Of a DNA stretch of 64,000 bases, positions 35,109-44,187 are shown one piece after another; the first letter of the stretch is position 1, and every line of letters begins with the position of its first letter. This DNA is from Oxalobacteraceae bacterium (GTDB lineage Bacteria; Pseudomonadota; Gammaproteobacteria; Burkholderiales; Burkholderiaceae_D). The notes beneath the pieces were generated by a model that was not told the DNA's origin, ran no database searches, and worked only from the letters and a program-made list of their open reading frames with translations. The DNA lies in contig CANFLV010000003.1 of assembly GCA_947448025.1 (NCBI GenBank), positions 1-64,000 of the forward strand, written 5' to 3'. Made by a program: the position numbers and the translations under genes.

Positions 35109-36023
35109 TCAGCGCGCCATTTGCGCCAGTCGTAGATCGACAAATGCCTGCAGTTCAGGCGTGAGCGTACTGGTCTCCTTGGCGCGCTTGAATGCCTCCT
35201 GCGCTTCATCGAGCTGCTGCAGTGCCTGGCGCGAGATACCCAGCCCCAGCCACAAGACGCCGGTCTGCGGCGATTTCTTCACGGCCAGCAGGAAGTGTTC
35301 GATCGCCCTTTTATGCTGCTCATCGCGTTGCAGCAGCGCGGCCAGGAAGGCCTGGTAATCCGACCTGTCGCTGCCCTCGGGCAGGCTGCGCTCGATCGTA
35401 TCGATGGCGCCGTGCAGGTCACCTTTTGCAAGCTGCAGGCGCGCGCTGTTCATCGCGAGCGTGGCGGGATGCGTTTCTTCGGTCTGCACGAAGTGTTTTT
35501 CCGGCAGCGCTTGCGCGGCCGTTTTAGCAACGATCAGATCTTTGCCATGCCCGGGTGGGACTTCCGCTGCCATGGCGACTTTGGGCGGGACCGGCTCGGC
35601 TGCTTTCACGGGCATACGGGGTTCTTCGACTGCCGCCTTGAGCGCGACTTTCTGGTCTGCGGCTGACGTCGGCACGAGCGCAGCCAGCGTCGGCATGGCT
35701 GGCTTGTCGTCGGCCACCGGCACCGAGGCCTGCGGCGCCACTTGTACGACAGCTGCCGTGGCACTCAAACTGGCGGCAGCGCCGCCCGGCGGCAAGGCTT
35801 TGACCGCTTTATCCGCGGATTGCGGAACTAAAAATATCCACGCCACAAGTGCCAGAAACAGCGCGCCCGTGAGCAGATACCAGCGCCCCCAATGCCGGTC
35901 GGCGTCGATCGGTACGACACGGACCTGCTGCTGTGCTGCGGGACTGCCCGTTACCGATGCGCCGGCGCCCGGGTCGCTTTTTCGCGCCTCGAGATCGCGC
36001 AACATGCCATTGATCAAACTCAT
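35109..36023 (-). CDS. mshN: MSHA biogenesis protein MshN (TPR protein)
   Basis: 304 residues from the ATG at 36023, whose ATGA overlaps the mshM stop and fixes the start. It opens MSLINGMLRDLEARKS, the MshN signature. One TM helix (WYLLTGALFLALVAWIFLV), an Ala/Pro/Val-rich linker and C-terminal TPR-like helices (NSARLQLAKGDLHGAIDTIE) follow. It is the last gene of the MSHA operon. Thought to support assembly through protein contacts. Confidence 0.88.
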   Translation of the reverse strand: MSLINGMLRDLEARKSDPGAGASVTGSPAAQQQVRVVPIDADRHWGRWYLLTGALFLALVAWIFLVPQSADKAVKALPPGGAAASLSATAAVVQVAPQASVPVADDKPAMPTLAALVPTSAADQKVALKAAVEEPRMPVKAAEPVPPKVAMAAEVPPGHGKDLIVAKTAAQALPEKHFVQTEETHPATLAMNSARLQLAKGDLHGAIDTIERSLPEGSDRSDYQAFLAALLQRDEQHKRAIEHFLLAVKKSPQTGVLWLGLGISRQALQQLDEAQEAFKRAKETSTLTPELQAFVDLRLAQMAR

Positions 36024-36913
36024 CTTAAATATACCCATACAGCGCCGCAAGCGGCAATTCCCGACATCAGGCCGGCGGCGACAGAACGCATCCAGGACAA
36101 GCGCCTGGCCGCACCGGTATCTTCGGCCGCGGCGCGAACATGCGCGGCCTGCACCTGTTGTTTTCCCTGGCCGTAAGCAACCATCAGCGACTTGTGCGCG
36201 AGGATGTTGATGAGCCGCGGAATCCCGCCGCTGGCCTTGTGCAAGGTTTGCATGGCCGATAATGAAAACAGGCGACCGCCGGAAAAGCCGGCGATAGCGA
36301 GTCGATGCGATAGATAAAAGTTCATGTCATCCAGGCTTAATGCCCCCAGGTGGTAATGAAACGTGATCCGCTGGTTCAACTGGCGAATTTCCTTTCGCTG
36401 CAACTTACGATCAAGCTCAGGCTGACCGAACATGACGATCTGCAGCAGCTTGCGCTTTTCTGTCTCGAGATTGGTCAACAAACGCAATGCCTCGAGCGTC
36501 TCGATGGGCATCGCCTGCGCTTCGTCGATACACAACAAGACCTTCTTGCCATCACGCGCCAAGTCGAGCAGGCGCAGGTTGATCGCCTTGAGGATATGGT
36601 ATTGGTCAGCGTCTTTTTCGAGCACGACTTCGAGCTCGTCGGCCAGGGCCAGCGTCAGTGTATGCGGCTCCAGATACGGATTCGGAATATAGGCCGTGAC
36701 GAAGCCGGCATCGAGCGAGCCCATGAATTTGCGGCATAACATGGTCTTGCCAGTACCGACCTCACCGGTAATCTTGATGAAGCCCTCGCCATTTTGCGCC
36801 GCGATGACCAGCGTGTTCAAGGCCTCCTGATACGTCGCGCAGGCAAAGAAAAAGCTGGTATCGGGCGTAATGCCGAAGGGGTGCTCGCGCAAGCCGAAAT
36901 GGGCCTTGTACAT
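36020..36913 (-). CDS. mshM: MSHA biogenesis AAA ATPase MshM (ExeA-like)
   Basis: 297 residues beginning MYKAHFGLREHPFGITPDTS, the ExeA/MshM opening, with Walker A GEVGTGKTML, Walker B VLLCIDEAQAM and the sensor region LRLLTNLETEKRKLLQIVMFG. The extreme C-terminus is a TM helix (AGLMSGIAACGAVWVYL). It probably helps secretin insertion. It lies 7 bp downstream of mshL and overlaps mshN. Confidence 0.92.
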   Translation of the reverse strand: MYKAHFGLREHPFGITPDTSFFFACATYQEALNTLVIAAQNGEGFIKITGEVGTGKTMLCRKFMGSLDAGFVTAYIPNPYLEPHTLTLALADELEVVLEKDADQYHILKAINLRLLDLARDGKKVLLCIDEAQAMPIETLEALRLLTNLETEKRKLLQIVMFGQPELDRKLQRKEIRQLNQRITFHYHLGALSLDDMNFYLSHRLAIAGFSGGRLFSLSAMQTLHKASGGIPRLINILAHKSLMVAYGQGKQQVQAAHVRAAAEDTGAARRLSWMRSVAAGLMSGIAACGAVWVYLR

Positions 36914-36920
36914 GATATTT

Positions 36921-38684
36921 TTATTTTCCGATCACCTGCGGATCGAGCGACAAGATCCGTTTCTGACTCTCCAGCACGTCGTTACTCCAATTGCCGGGAC
37001 CGTCAACAATGGTCGGCTTGATCAGGATCACGAGTTCGCGCTTCTGGCTCAGGCCGGAAGTCGAACGGAACAGACCGCCCAGAAAAGGCACATCACCGGC
37101 ACCCGGCAATTGCGAGCGGTCGCCGGAACTGGCCTGGCGCATCAGCCCGCCAATGGCAATGATCTGGCCATGCTGGCCGCGCACGACACTGTCGGTCTCC
37201 GAGGTATTGCTCGATGCCAGTGGCAGGATCAAGGTGCCGGCCGAGCCGAGGTCGACAGTGCGGTTCAACGTTGTCACCTGCGTCACCGAAGGATGCACAT
37301 GCAAGATGATGTTGTCCTGCTCATCGATTTGCGGCGTTACGTCCAGCACGACCCCTGAAAAGAACTGCTGCAAAGTCACGTCCGGCGTCGTCGATTGCCC
37401 AACCGCAGTCGCATTCGTCGTCGACGATACTTTTGTCACAAAGAAGTCATCCGTGCCGACCTTGAGGATCGCCTTCTGGTTATTCAGCGTCGCAATCCGC
37501 GGGCTCGACAGTACTTGCACGCTGCCCTGCGATTCGAGGAAGCTCAGCAAGGCAGCGAAGTTATTGGTCTGGAACGCGAGTCCGAACAGCGAGCCTGCCG
37601 CATTACCCGTGGCGGCCAAGGCTGCGCCCGTGACTGCTGACAGTGCTGTATTACCGCTATTACCCGAGACAGTATTGGTCGTTGCAAGACTCGTTGCCAT
37701 GGTGCGCGATACTTTGGGCGTGGACAGGCTGGTACCCGGTGCGATCATGCCAATGGTGGCAGGATTGCCGCCGATGGTCGCAAAGGAAGCCCAGTTAATC
37801 CCGGTCTGATAACCCTCGTTCAGTTGCACTTCAAGGATTTTTGCTTCAAGGATGACTTGCCGCTCGACCGAGATTTGCGCTGCCTTCAAATAGGCCGCGA
37901 CCGAACGCAGTTCTTCCGGCATGGCGCGGACCACGATCACGCCCGACTGGCGACTGACGACCACACTGCGGCCACCGTTATTGTTCAATTTCCCGTCGCG
38001 TTCCTCGATGTTCAGGATCGCCCGCAGCGACTCATTCAATTCGCCCCAGAAATCACTGTTGGAGGTCGAATTGATGCTGCTGCTTTGCGCCTGCCCTTGC
38101 AGGTTCGGGCTGGCATTGGGGGCGCCGCTCGCGTTACTGCCCGGGTAAGCGCCATTGGCATTGCTGTTCTGGTTTTGCTGACTCGAACCCGAGCCGGCGG
38201 AGACCCGGGTATCCGATGTGCCGCGGCGTGAATTGTTCAGGTAATTGACATGAAAGACGCGCGTTTGCATCGTCAGCGGCTTGATGATGATCTGCTTGCC
38301 GTCGACCACGTAATCGTAGCCGTACAGATTGCGCACCGCGTCCAGGGCTTCGAACAGCGTGACCTTTTTCAGGTCTGCTGAAATCGTGCCGCTGACATCC
38401 GGATGCACGAGCAAGTTATAGCGCGTGCCGGAGGCGATCGCGGCAAAGAACTGGCGTGCCGGGATGTCGGAAAAAGCGATGCTGAAGCGCTCTTCGACGG
38501 GCGCAGCCGCCGGCTTAAGCGGCGGCAGCAAGGCGTCGGCCACCGCCAGCGGGACAGCTGGCGCTGGCTTGGACAATGCGGCCTGCTTCAACTCTGCATT
38601 GATGGCATCGTAAGTCTGCCGCGTTGGTGGTGCGGAGCAGCCGGCGACACTGAACACGAGGAGGGAAAGGAGAGATTTTTTCAT
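36921..38684 (-). CDS. mshL: MSHA pilus secretin MshL
   Basis: 587 residues. Lipoprotein signal with lipobox SVAGC. N-terminal STN-like domain (FSIAFSDIPARQFFAAIA), secretin N1 region, an Asn/Gln/Ser/Gly-rich linker about 165-215, and the secretin core (VILEAKILEVQLNEGYQTGINW, VLSSPRIATLNNQKAILKVG, LDVTPQIDEQDNIILHVHPS, RELVILIKPTIV). It forms the outer-membrane channel for the MSHA pilus. mshK lies 2 bp upstream. Confidence 0.95.
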   Translation of the reverse strand: MKKSLLSLLVFSVAGCSAPPTRQTYDAINAELKQAALSKPAPAVPLAVADALLPPLKPAAAPVEERFSIAFSDIPARQFFAAIASGTRYNLLVHPDVSGTISADLKKVTLFEALDAVRNLYGYDYVVDGKQIIIKPLTMQTRVFHVNYLNNSRRGTSDTRVSAGSGSSQQNQNSNANGAYPGSNASGAPNASPNLQGQAQSSSINSTSNSDFWGELNESLRAILNIEERDGKLNNNGGRSVVVSRQSGVIVVRAMPEELRSVAAYLKAAQISVERQVILEAKILEVQLNEGYQTGINWASFATIGGNPATIGMIAPGTSLSTPKVSRTMATSLATTNTVSGNSGNTALSAVTGAALAATGNAAGSLFGLAFQTNNFAALLSFLESQGSVQVLSSPRIATLNNQKAILKVGTDDFFVTKVSSTTNATAVGQSTTPDVTLQQFFSGVVLDVTPQIDEQDNIILHVHPSVTQVTTLNRTVDLGSAGTLILPLASSNTSETDSVVRGQHGQIIAIGGLMRQASSGDRSQLPGAGDVPFLGGLFRSTSGLSQKRELVILIKPTIVDGPGNWSNDVLESQKRILSLDPQVIGK

Positions 38685-38686
38685 GT

Positions 38687-39085
38687 TTATCTTTGATTTT
38701 TTGAATGATCGCCGGCGAAGGATTGTTTTTCACCTGCCTCTGACTTTTTATCCATGCCTTGAAACAGGCGCAGTGTCTGCAGCCCGGAGGCACTGCGCAG
38801 CACTACGCCACTCTCAGAAATTTTTACGACCTGCGCCTTGCCGAGGCGATCACCGACATGAACGACCCTGTCGCTGATCATGGCTTCAAGGCGCGAGGGT
38901 GAGACATAGACCCACTGCAGCACCGGTCCGCTCTGTGCACTCACGACGCCAGCGGCAAGTGGTGCTGTGGCCGGCCGCGTCGGATCGGCCAGTTCCTGCG
39001 CCGTTACCGATAGCGCAGGCAAACAGACTGCGGCGATCAGGCACAAACGAAGCCAGCAGCGCCGCGGGTTCACAGATTCATCCAT
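38687..39085 (-). CDS. mshK: MSHA biogenesis protein MshK (PilP/GspC-like)
   Basis: 132 residues. Signal peptide (WLRLCLIAAVCLPALSVTAQ), then the DPTRPA motif typical of MshK, and a small beta domain (LQWVYVSPSRLEAMISDRVV, VVLRSASGLQTLRLF) like the PilP/GspC periplasmic domain that docks on the secretin. It overlaps mshJ by 16 bp and precedes mshL. Confidence 0.85.
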   Translation of the reverse strand: MDESVNPRRCWLRLCLIAAVCLPALSVTAQELADPTRPATAPLAAGVVSAQSGPVLQWVYVSPSRLEAMISDRVVHVGDRLGKAQVVKISESGVVLRSASGLQTLRLFQGMDKKSEAGEKQSFAGDHSKNQR

Positions 39086-39789
39086 TTCTTGTCCAGACTG
39101 AGCGTGAATAATTGAATCGTCATGGTCGACTTCGGATAAGCAGTAGTGGCCAGCTCCAGCTTGCCCCAGCTGACCTGGCTCGACATTTTTTCGAGTTCGG
39201 CGAGGTAGTTTAGGAGATCGAAATAACTGCCCCTGACGACGATCTCAACACCATGTTTGTAGACCGGGTCGGCAATCACGGGAGAGGCAGCCAACACCGG
39301 CAAGGCAGACGCAGCGCTTGCGGCCTGTGGCGCGTTACCGCTCGCACTTGGGCGTGCCGGGGTCAAGGTTTGCAGGGGTAACTTGGTGAGCGACACCAGC
39401 TGCAATTGCGTTCCCTGACGCGCCAGTATGGTCTCAAGCATGGCCAGCATCTGACCCGGTGCCATGAGGTCGCGACGCAGATTGTTGATCGCGTCGGCGG
39501 CAGTCGCTTCCTCGTCCATCAATTTCTTCAGCTGCGCATTTTTTTCCGCATCCGGATCGATCTGCACATGGCCTGCCATTTGCGTGATGTCGGCGTGGAT
39601 CTTTGCCGTCTCAGCAAGATCCCGCACGATCTGCTCGTTCAAGCGCAGCTCCTCCGCCAGCGGCGCCTCCAGGAAGACCCGGTGCGCCAGCAGCGCGAAG
39701 AGGATGATGGAAATGCCGAACAGCAGGCTGCGATCGCGTAAATTACGCCCATCGATCCAGTTAGTAAGGCGATTCAGATAATTTTTCAT
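39070..39789 (-). CDS. mshJ: MSHA biogenesis protein MshJ (PilO-like)
   Basis: 239 residues with one TM helix near the N-terminus (SLLFGISIILFALLAHRVFL), a coiled-coil and a C-terminal ferredoxin-like domain ending GVEIVVRGSYFDLLNYLAELE, as in PilO/GspM. It starts in an ATGA overlap with the PilN-like gene. It forms the inner-membrane alignment complex with MshI and the PilN-like protein. Confidence 0.88.
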   Translation of the reverse strand: MKNYLNRLTNWIDGRNLRDRSLLFGISIILFALLAHRVFLEAPLAEELRLNEQIVRDLAETAKIHADITQMAGHVQIDPDAEKNAQLKKLMDEEATAADAINNLRRDLMAPGQMLAMLETILARQGTQLQLVSLTKLPLQTLTPARPSASGNAPQAASAASALPVLAASPVIADPVYKHGVEIVVRGSYFDLLNYLAELEKMSSQVSWGKLELATTAYPKSTMTIQLFTLSLDKKWMNL

Positions 39790-40469
39790 TGTCGATTCGC
39801 TCCGTTCGTCCCATTGGCCAACTTGAGGTCGGACGTGGACTCGCCGGTACTCAGTGTAAATTCTACCGATACCAAGGGCGCGGCTGCGCCCCCCTTGGCA
39901 TCGACAGACGCCGCATCGTTCGCCGGTGCGCGCATGAGGACACTGGAAAAAGAGTGGCCCTTGAATGCCGCTTCGCTGCTCAGGGACTTGATATAGGCCG
40001 GCAAGAGTACGCCTTGCAAAACCTGCCCCCCGATGTCGATGCCATTGTCGGTATCGTTGAGCGACAGACGGGTCAGCCAGACGCCAGGCATGGTCTTGCG
40101 CGCCAATGCGCGCATCACTTCGCTGTAGGCAACGTGGCTGCCAAAATCCCCTTTTTGCAGAAAACTCAGGACTTCCCGATTGCCGGCAACGCGCGCCTCC
40201 ATCTTACGGATGTCGGCATCCAGATTCGGATTTTTTTTGACCGGCTGATTCTGCTGCAGCACCTTCACGAGCTGATTACGCGCCGCCTCGAGCTTGGCGC
40301 TGGTGCTGCTGGCCTGCGACCGCGTGTCCGCAATACGGTTATTCCCGATCACGAATAACAGTACCAGACCGCACGCCATCAGCAACATCGCCTGCCCTAG
40401 CGCGCGCGCGGAAAATTCCTTGTCCTGCTTCAGGAAAACCGGGTTGAACAGATTGATTTGCTGACTCAC
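39786..40469 (-). CDS. PilN-like MSHA protein (MshI2)
   Basis: 227 residues starting at a GTG (40469) that overlaps the mshI stop (GTGA). It opens MSQQINLFNPVFLKQDKEFS, the PilN cytoplasmic motif that contacts the PilM-like MshI. A TM helix (ALGQAMLLMACGLVLLFVIG), a coiled-coil and a periplasmic domain (GVWLTRLSLNDTDNGIDIGG) follow. Assignment rests on order and N-terminal motif. Confidence 0.85.
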   Translation of the reverse strand: MSQQINLFNPVFLKQDKEFSARALGQAMLLMACGLVLLFVIGNNRIADTRSQASSTSAKLEAARNQLVKVLQQNQPVKKNPNLDADIRKMEARVAGNREVLSFLQKGDFGSHVAYSEVMRALARKTMPGVWLTRLSLNDTDNGIDIGGQVLQGVLLPAYIKSLSSEAAFKGHSFSSVLMRAPANDAASVDAKGGAAAPLVSVEFTLSTGESTSDLKLANGTNGANRQ

Positions 40470-41416
40470 AGTACTTTCTCCTCGTGGCGCAGTGCCAGTC
40501 CCAGTGGCAGGAAATAACGTCGCTGATGATCGAGGCTCTTGAGCTGTGGCACAGCTGAAATATCGAGCAGGGTGTCGAGGTTCAGCGCCTCGACGCGCGC
40601 CTCAAGATTCTCACGCAAGCTGGAGACCAAACCACAGTCGTCATCCGCGAGCGGTGCCACCACCACCTTGCCCACCGACACCCAGTTGAACTGGCGTCCG
40701 AAGTGATCCAGCGATCGCTGGATTTCCAGGGCGACGCGTTCCTGATACAGGCTGCGCTGGTTCACATCGGTATCGAGTAATTGCGCCAGCGTGACGTCAA
40801 TGCGGCGCGACAAAAACAGTTCGCCGCTACCACTGAAGGTCAGCAGGCCACTGGTTTCGTCGAATGACACCATGGTCGTGATACGGTCACCCTCTTCCGT
40901 CAGGATGGCAATATTACGCTGCGCCATTTCCGGAATATCAATCACCTTCAGACCCAGCTTGGCCGCTTCAAACCATTTCTGTATATCCGCCGTCAAGCCA
41001 CTGCGGATGGCGACGGCATACATTGAGCGCACGCGCTGCGCATTGTTTTTGTCATGCGGCACGGCGACGATGTCGATCGTCGTCTGGCTTTCATTGATGT
41101 CGATCATATCCTTGACGACGAAGGTAATCGCCGACTTCAGTTCCGCGGCAGGTACGTTCGGCGCTTCAACCGGCAGGAACTCGTAACTGCCGCCGTTGAC
41201 ACCGGTGGTGCAGGCAAATGTCGCGTCACCCCAGGTCTTGGCCAGACGGGCCAGCGCCGCTTCATTGTTGCTGCCTCTGAGCTGCTCTATGGCAGCCAGG
41301 CTCACGACCGGCTTGGCCGAGCCACTGCGCCGGACATGCACTGCGCGTATTTCGCCGCCCTGAAAACTCAGGGCGCGCCAGCCTTCGATGGTTTTCGATT
41401 TACCGAAAAATTTCAT
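40466..41416 (-). CDS. mshI: MSHA biogenesis protein MshI (PilM-like)
   Basis: 316 residues, cytoplasmic actin-like fold with no TM. Segments EFLPVEAPNVPAAELKSAIT and FVVKDMIDINESQTTIDIVA match MshI. It links the inner-membrane PilN/PilO-like proteins to the motor. There is a 94-bp gap upstream to the MshP-like gene without visible features. Confidence 0.88.
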   Translation of the reverse strand: MKFFGKSKTIEGWRALSFQGGEIRAVHVRRSGSAKPVVSLAAIEQLRGSNNEAALARLAKTWGDATFACTTGVNGGSYEFLPVEAPNVPAAELKSAITFVVKDMIDINESQTTIDIVAVPHDKNNAQRVRSMYAVAIRSGLTADIQKWFEAAKLGLKVIDIPEMAQRNIAILTEEGDRITTMVSFDETSGLLTFSGSGELFLSRRIDVTLAQLLDTDVNQRSLYQERVALEIQRSLDHFGRQFNWVSVGKVVVAPLADDDCGLVSSLRENLEARVEALNLDTLLDISAVPQLKSLDHQRRYFLPLGLALRHEEKVL

Positions 41417-41510
41417 AAATGATCGTGCCTTAAATTCATTTCAATCTTCATGTGAGCGTCAGCGCGTTTGCCGGCATCGCTCGCCCTGACTTGCAGTGCC
41501 ATAGACCGAT

Positions 41511-42656
41511 TCAAGGGGCTACGCTCACTTCACGCCAGCTGCTCACGCCGTTACCTGCGCCACTGCCCCCCGAACTGATCGCAACAACTGCAGAAGCCCA
41601 CGGCAACGCCTTGTTCCAGCTCCAGTTCAGCGCAAATGGCCCGGTCGACGCATTGGGTCCGCACAGCGACACGGCACCGGTCTTTTTCGATCCGTTGGCA
41701 TCGTAAAGCACGTTACGCGGCACGCATCCCGTGTCATTCATATTGCCGGTATTGTCACGACCGATCACATCGATGAGGAGCGCATTTTTGTTGTTAGTCG
41801 TAATCACAGTGCCGAATGGTGCATCTGATGCAGAGGGGCCACTGTTGCCACCAAACTTATCGATGGGATTGGACAGATCAACGCCTTTGAGATTGATGGC
41901 GACTTTGACGAATACCTCAGGCACGTTCGACCACGTCACCACCAGAGGATTGGCCATGGCTGGCGGGTTGAGCAGATAAAAAATCTGCGCCGAAACACGC
42001 AAAGGGTCGCAACTACCCTTGCTACAGGCTGGCAGTGCCGGATAACTGTAACTATTAGGACTGACTGGCGTCATTGCTTTGCCCGCGTATGTCAATCCGG
42101 TAATGGCCGACGTCAGCGCACTGCTCGAACGCCAGGAGGTCGCTACCACCAGGAGTTCGGTGCCACTGTCAACCGTAAAACTATCCGAGCCATTGTTTTC
42201 GAAAGCAGCGTTTGAACTGCTGGTGGGACCTGTACCGGAGCCAGACCCTTTTGTAAGGATCGCTTCGACAATGCGTTTGCTGCCGCTGGTCGTGGTGCCG
42301 GTCGACGTGATGCGGCACTCTCCTGAACCGAGCGCGGCGACGCCGTCAAACTTGAAAGTATTGCCAGCGCTAATGGCAAAGGTCCCGCCGGGCGCGATCA
42401 TGGTGATGGTTTCCGCGAGCGCACCGCAGGCGAAGCCACCGGAAACAAAACGATATGACGCGCGCTCCAGGCCGCTCTCGGCCAGGAACAGCGCTTGGCC
42501 GCGCTGATCATCGTCGACCGCATCCTTGATGACGCGCTCACTGATCGTAAAAGTTGTGCCAATCATTGCCGCCATCACCAGCAGAATCAGGGTCACGATG
42601 GCGATACCGGCAACGCCGCCCTGACGCGAATGACGCAGCGAATCAAATTGGCGCAT
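41511..42656 (-). CDS. MshP/PilX-like minor pilin with long C-terminal beta domain
   Basis: 381 residues. The N-terminus RQGGVAGIAIVTLILLVMAA, then GQALFLAESGLERASYRF, is MshP/PilX-like and lacks a strict prepilin site. Residues about 150-381 add a beta-rich domain (LLVVATSWRSSSA, ITGLTYAGKAMTPV, QIFYLLNPP, VVTWSNVPEVFVKVAINLKG). Its pattern recurs in extracellular repeat proteins. Normal MshP is about half this size and is followed by the large MshQ, which is absent here. A tip adhesin role is inferred. It is 1 bp from mshO. Confidence 0.75.
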   Translation of the reverse strand: MRQFDSLRHSRQGGVAGIAIVTLILLVMAAMIGTTFTISERVIKDAVDDDQRGQALFLAESGLERASYRFVSGGFACGALAETITMIAPGGTFAISAGNTFKFDGVAALGSGECRITSTGTTTSGSKRIVEAILTKGSGSGTGPTSSSNAAFENNGSDSFTVDSGTELLVVATSWRSSSALTSAITGLTYAGKAMTPVSPNSYSYPALPACSKGSCDPLRVSAQIFYLLNPPAMANPLVVTWSNVPEVFVKVAINLKGVDLSNPIDKFGGNSGPSASDAPFGTVITTNNKNALLIDVIGRDNTGNMNDTGCVPRNVLYDANGSKKTGAVSLCGPNASTGPFALNWSWNKALPWASAVVAISSGGSGAGNGVSSWREVSVAP

Positions 42657-42657
42657 G

Positions 42658-43161
42658 TCAGTTATTCCTTATCGCAACGCGCGTCGTTTCAGCGTAGGGC
42701 TGGCCATTTACCGTGAGCGTGATGCTGTATTCCACATAGCGTACATTCGCCGGAACCGCAGTCGTGACGCCGTCCTGGTCGTAGTAGGCAAACGCCAGCG
42801 AGCTCAATTGATCCGTCAGCGTCGCCGACATGGCCGGGCTCGGCAAATCGTAGCTGAGCGTGAGCAGGCTGCCACTCTTGGCGATACTGATGGTGCGATC
42901 CGTAGCGGCAGGTGAATAGTCCGTGCGCGTGAACGTGATGGCGCTGGCCGTCGCACTTTTCAGCAGGGTCAGGCCACGTATTTCAAAGGCCATGCGCGCA
43001 CTCGCGTAACGCAGCTTGTCCAGCGCACTGGCGACGGCATTTGTCGTACCGTACACGCTCACCGCGTTGCGTAACACCGGCACCATAGTCGCGGCCAGGA
43101 TACCGAGGATGACCATGACAACGATCATTTCGACCAGGGTGAAGCCGCGGCAGCGTCGCAT
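42658..43161 (-). CDS. mshO: Minor pilin MshO
   Basis: 167 residues from the ATG at 43161 (GAGG 7 bp upstream). Prepilin site MRRCRG/FTLVEMIVVMVILGILAA, then ARMAFEIRGL as in MshO. The C-terminal part is a beta-rich pseudopilin domain. In-frame sequence upstream to 43242 overlaps mshD and is not prepilin-like. It is 8 bp from mshD. Confidence 0.85.
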   Translation of the reverse strand: MRRCRGFTLVEMIVVMVILGILAATMVPVLRNAVSVYGTTNAVASALDKLRYASARMAFEIRGLTLLKSATASAITFTRTDYSPAATDRTISIAKSGSLLTLSYDLPSPAMSATLTDQLSSLAFAYYDQDGVTTAVPANVRYVEYSITLTVNGQPYAETTRVAIRNN

Positions 43162-43169
43162 CGCGGGCC

Positions 43170-43577
43170 TCAATAGGAAACCAGTAACTGCACAATGGCG
43201 GACTTCATCACGCCGACACAGGTCGCACTGGTATTGGCGCAAACGGTGACCGTGATGTCACGGCAGGTCGCACCGCTCGGGCAGGCGCCGCTACCGCTAT
43301 AAGTCGCCGGCATGCTGACCAGACGCGTATAGCCGGATGGCGCCGGATTGCACATGCTGGTGGTCAGTTTGACCGAGCTGAAACCAAAGTCGCGCCGGGT
43401 CGCGATGATGCGTTCGGCGCAGGCCTGCGCATGCTGACTCATGACCTGCACATTGGTCGCCGTCGCCAGTCCGACATTGACATTGCCGGACAGCCGGGAA
43501 AGGCCGATCGCGCCGATACTGGTGATCAGAATAATGGCGATCAATTCGATCAAGGTGAAGCCTTTGTCGCGCTGCAT
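43170..43577 (-). CDS. mshD: Minor pilin MshD
   Basis: 135 residues, prepilin leader MQRDKG/FTLIELIAIILITSIG. Then AQACAERIIATRRDFGFSSV resembles the MshD helix and loop. Four to five cysteines in the C-terminal half suggest disulfide-stapled loops. It is one base from mshC. Confidence 0.82.
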   Translation of the reverse strand: MQRDKGFTLIELIAIILITSIGAIGLSRLSGNVNVGLATATNVQVMSQHAQACAERIIATRRDFGFSSVKLTTSMCNPAPSGYTRLVSMPATYSGSGACPSGATCRDITVTVCANTSATCVGVMKSAIVQLLVSY

Positions 43578-43578
43578 G

Positions 43579-44100
43579 TCAGTACATCACTTCTGCAAAA
43601 CCGGTGATCGGCCGAACGGTGACGCTGGCGATGCGACCAGCGCCATTCAAAGTATAGACGGCAACCGGATTGGTGCTGATCAGGCTGGTGCCGTTGCTGG
43701 GCCGACCGACGCTGTCGATGGTGACGAGCGCACCATTGGCGGTACCGGTCGCACCGGTCGTCGTCATCGTCACGCCATCGGTAAAGGTTTCAGAAAATTT
43801 ACTACCCGTGCCCGGATCCGTGATCGCTGTGCCTGAATTGCACGGCGACACGGTACTCAGGCAAACACTGAATCCAGTGGCGGTCGCTGCCACACTCAGC
43901 GGCGTGTTCTTGTTCAGAGCAAGGTATTGCGCATGTACGAAACCATTGCGTAAAAGGTCGGCTTGGCTCAATGCCGCTATATTACTTTTCGAAGTGGTAC
44001 GCAGCGCAAGCGATACACCAAGGACGCTCACAATGAGCAGGACAACGATGAGCTCAACCAAGGTCATGCCCTGCGATTTCAGAAATGAATGATTGCGCAT
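43579..44100 (-). CDS. mshC: Minor pilin MshC
   Basis: 173 residues from the ATG at 44100 (the codon before it is TTG; GAGGGG lies 9 bp upstream). Prepilin site FLKSQG/MTLVELIVVLLIVSVL with methionine at +1, then LLRNGFVHAQYLALNKN. It is a GspH/FimT-like minor pilin of the MSHA tip. It is separated from mshA by 84 bp that hold a hairpin. Confidence 0.85.
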   Translation of the reverse strand: MRNHSFLKSQGMTLVELIVVLLIVSVLGVSLALRTTSKSNIAALSQADLLRNGFVHAQYLALNKNTPLSVAATATGFSVCLSTVSPCNSGTAITDPGTGSKFSETFTDGVTMTTTGATGTANGALVTIDSVGRPSNGTSLISTNPVAVYTLNGAGRIASVTVRPITGFAEVMY

Positions 44101-44134
44101 CAATAGTCACCCCTCATTTCCAGAGTCATTGCGA

Positions 44135-44159
44135 GCTTGCAATGTGCCGCATTGCAAGC
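44135..44159 (-). promoter_or_regulatory. Intercistronic hairpin between mshA and mshC
   Basis: GCTTGCAATG (44135-44144) and CATTGCAAGC (44150-44159) form a perfect 10-bp stem with a 5-nt loop, 29 bp after the mshA stop on the minus strand. There is no T tract. It looks like an mRNA-stabilising or partial-termination element that lets mshA be expressed more than the minor pilins. Confidence 0.55.
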
Positions 44160-44187
44160 GCGCTTGTGCTGACTGACAGTGATGTTG

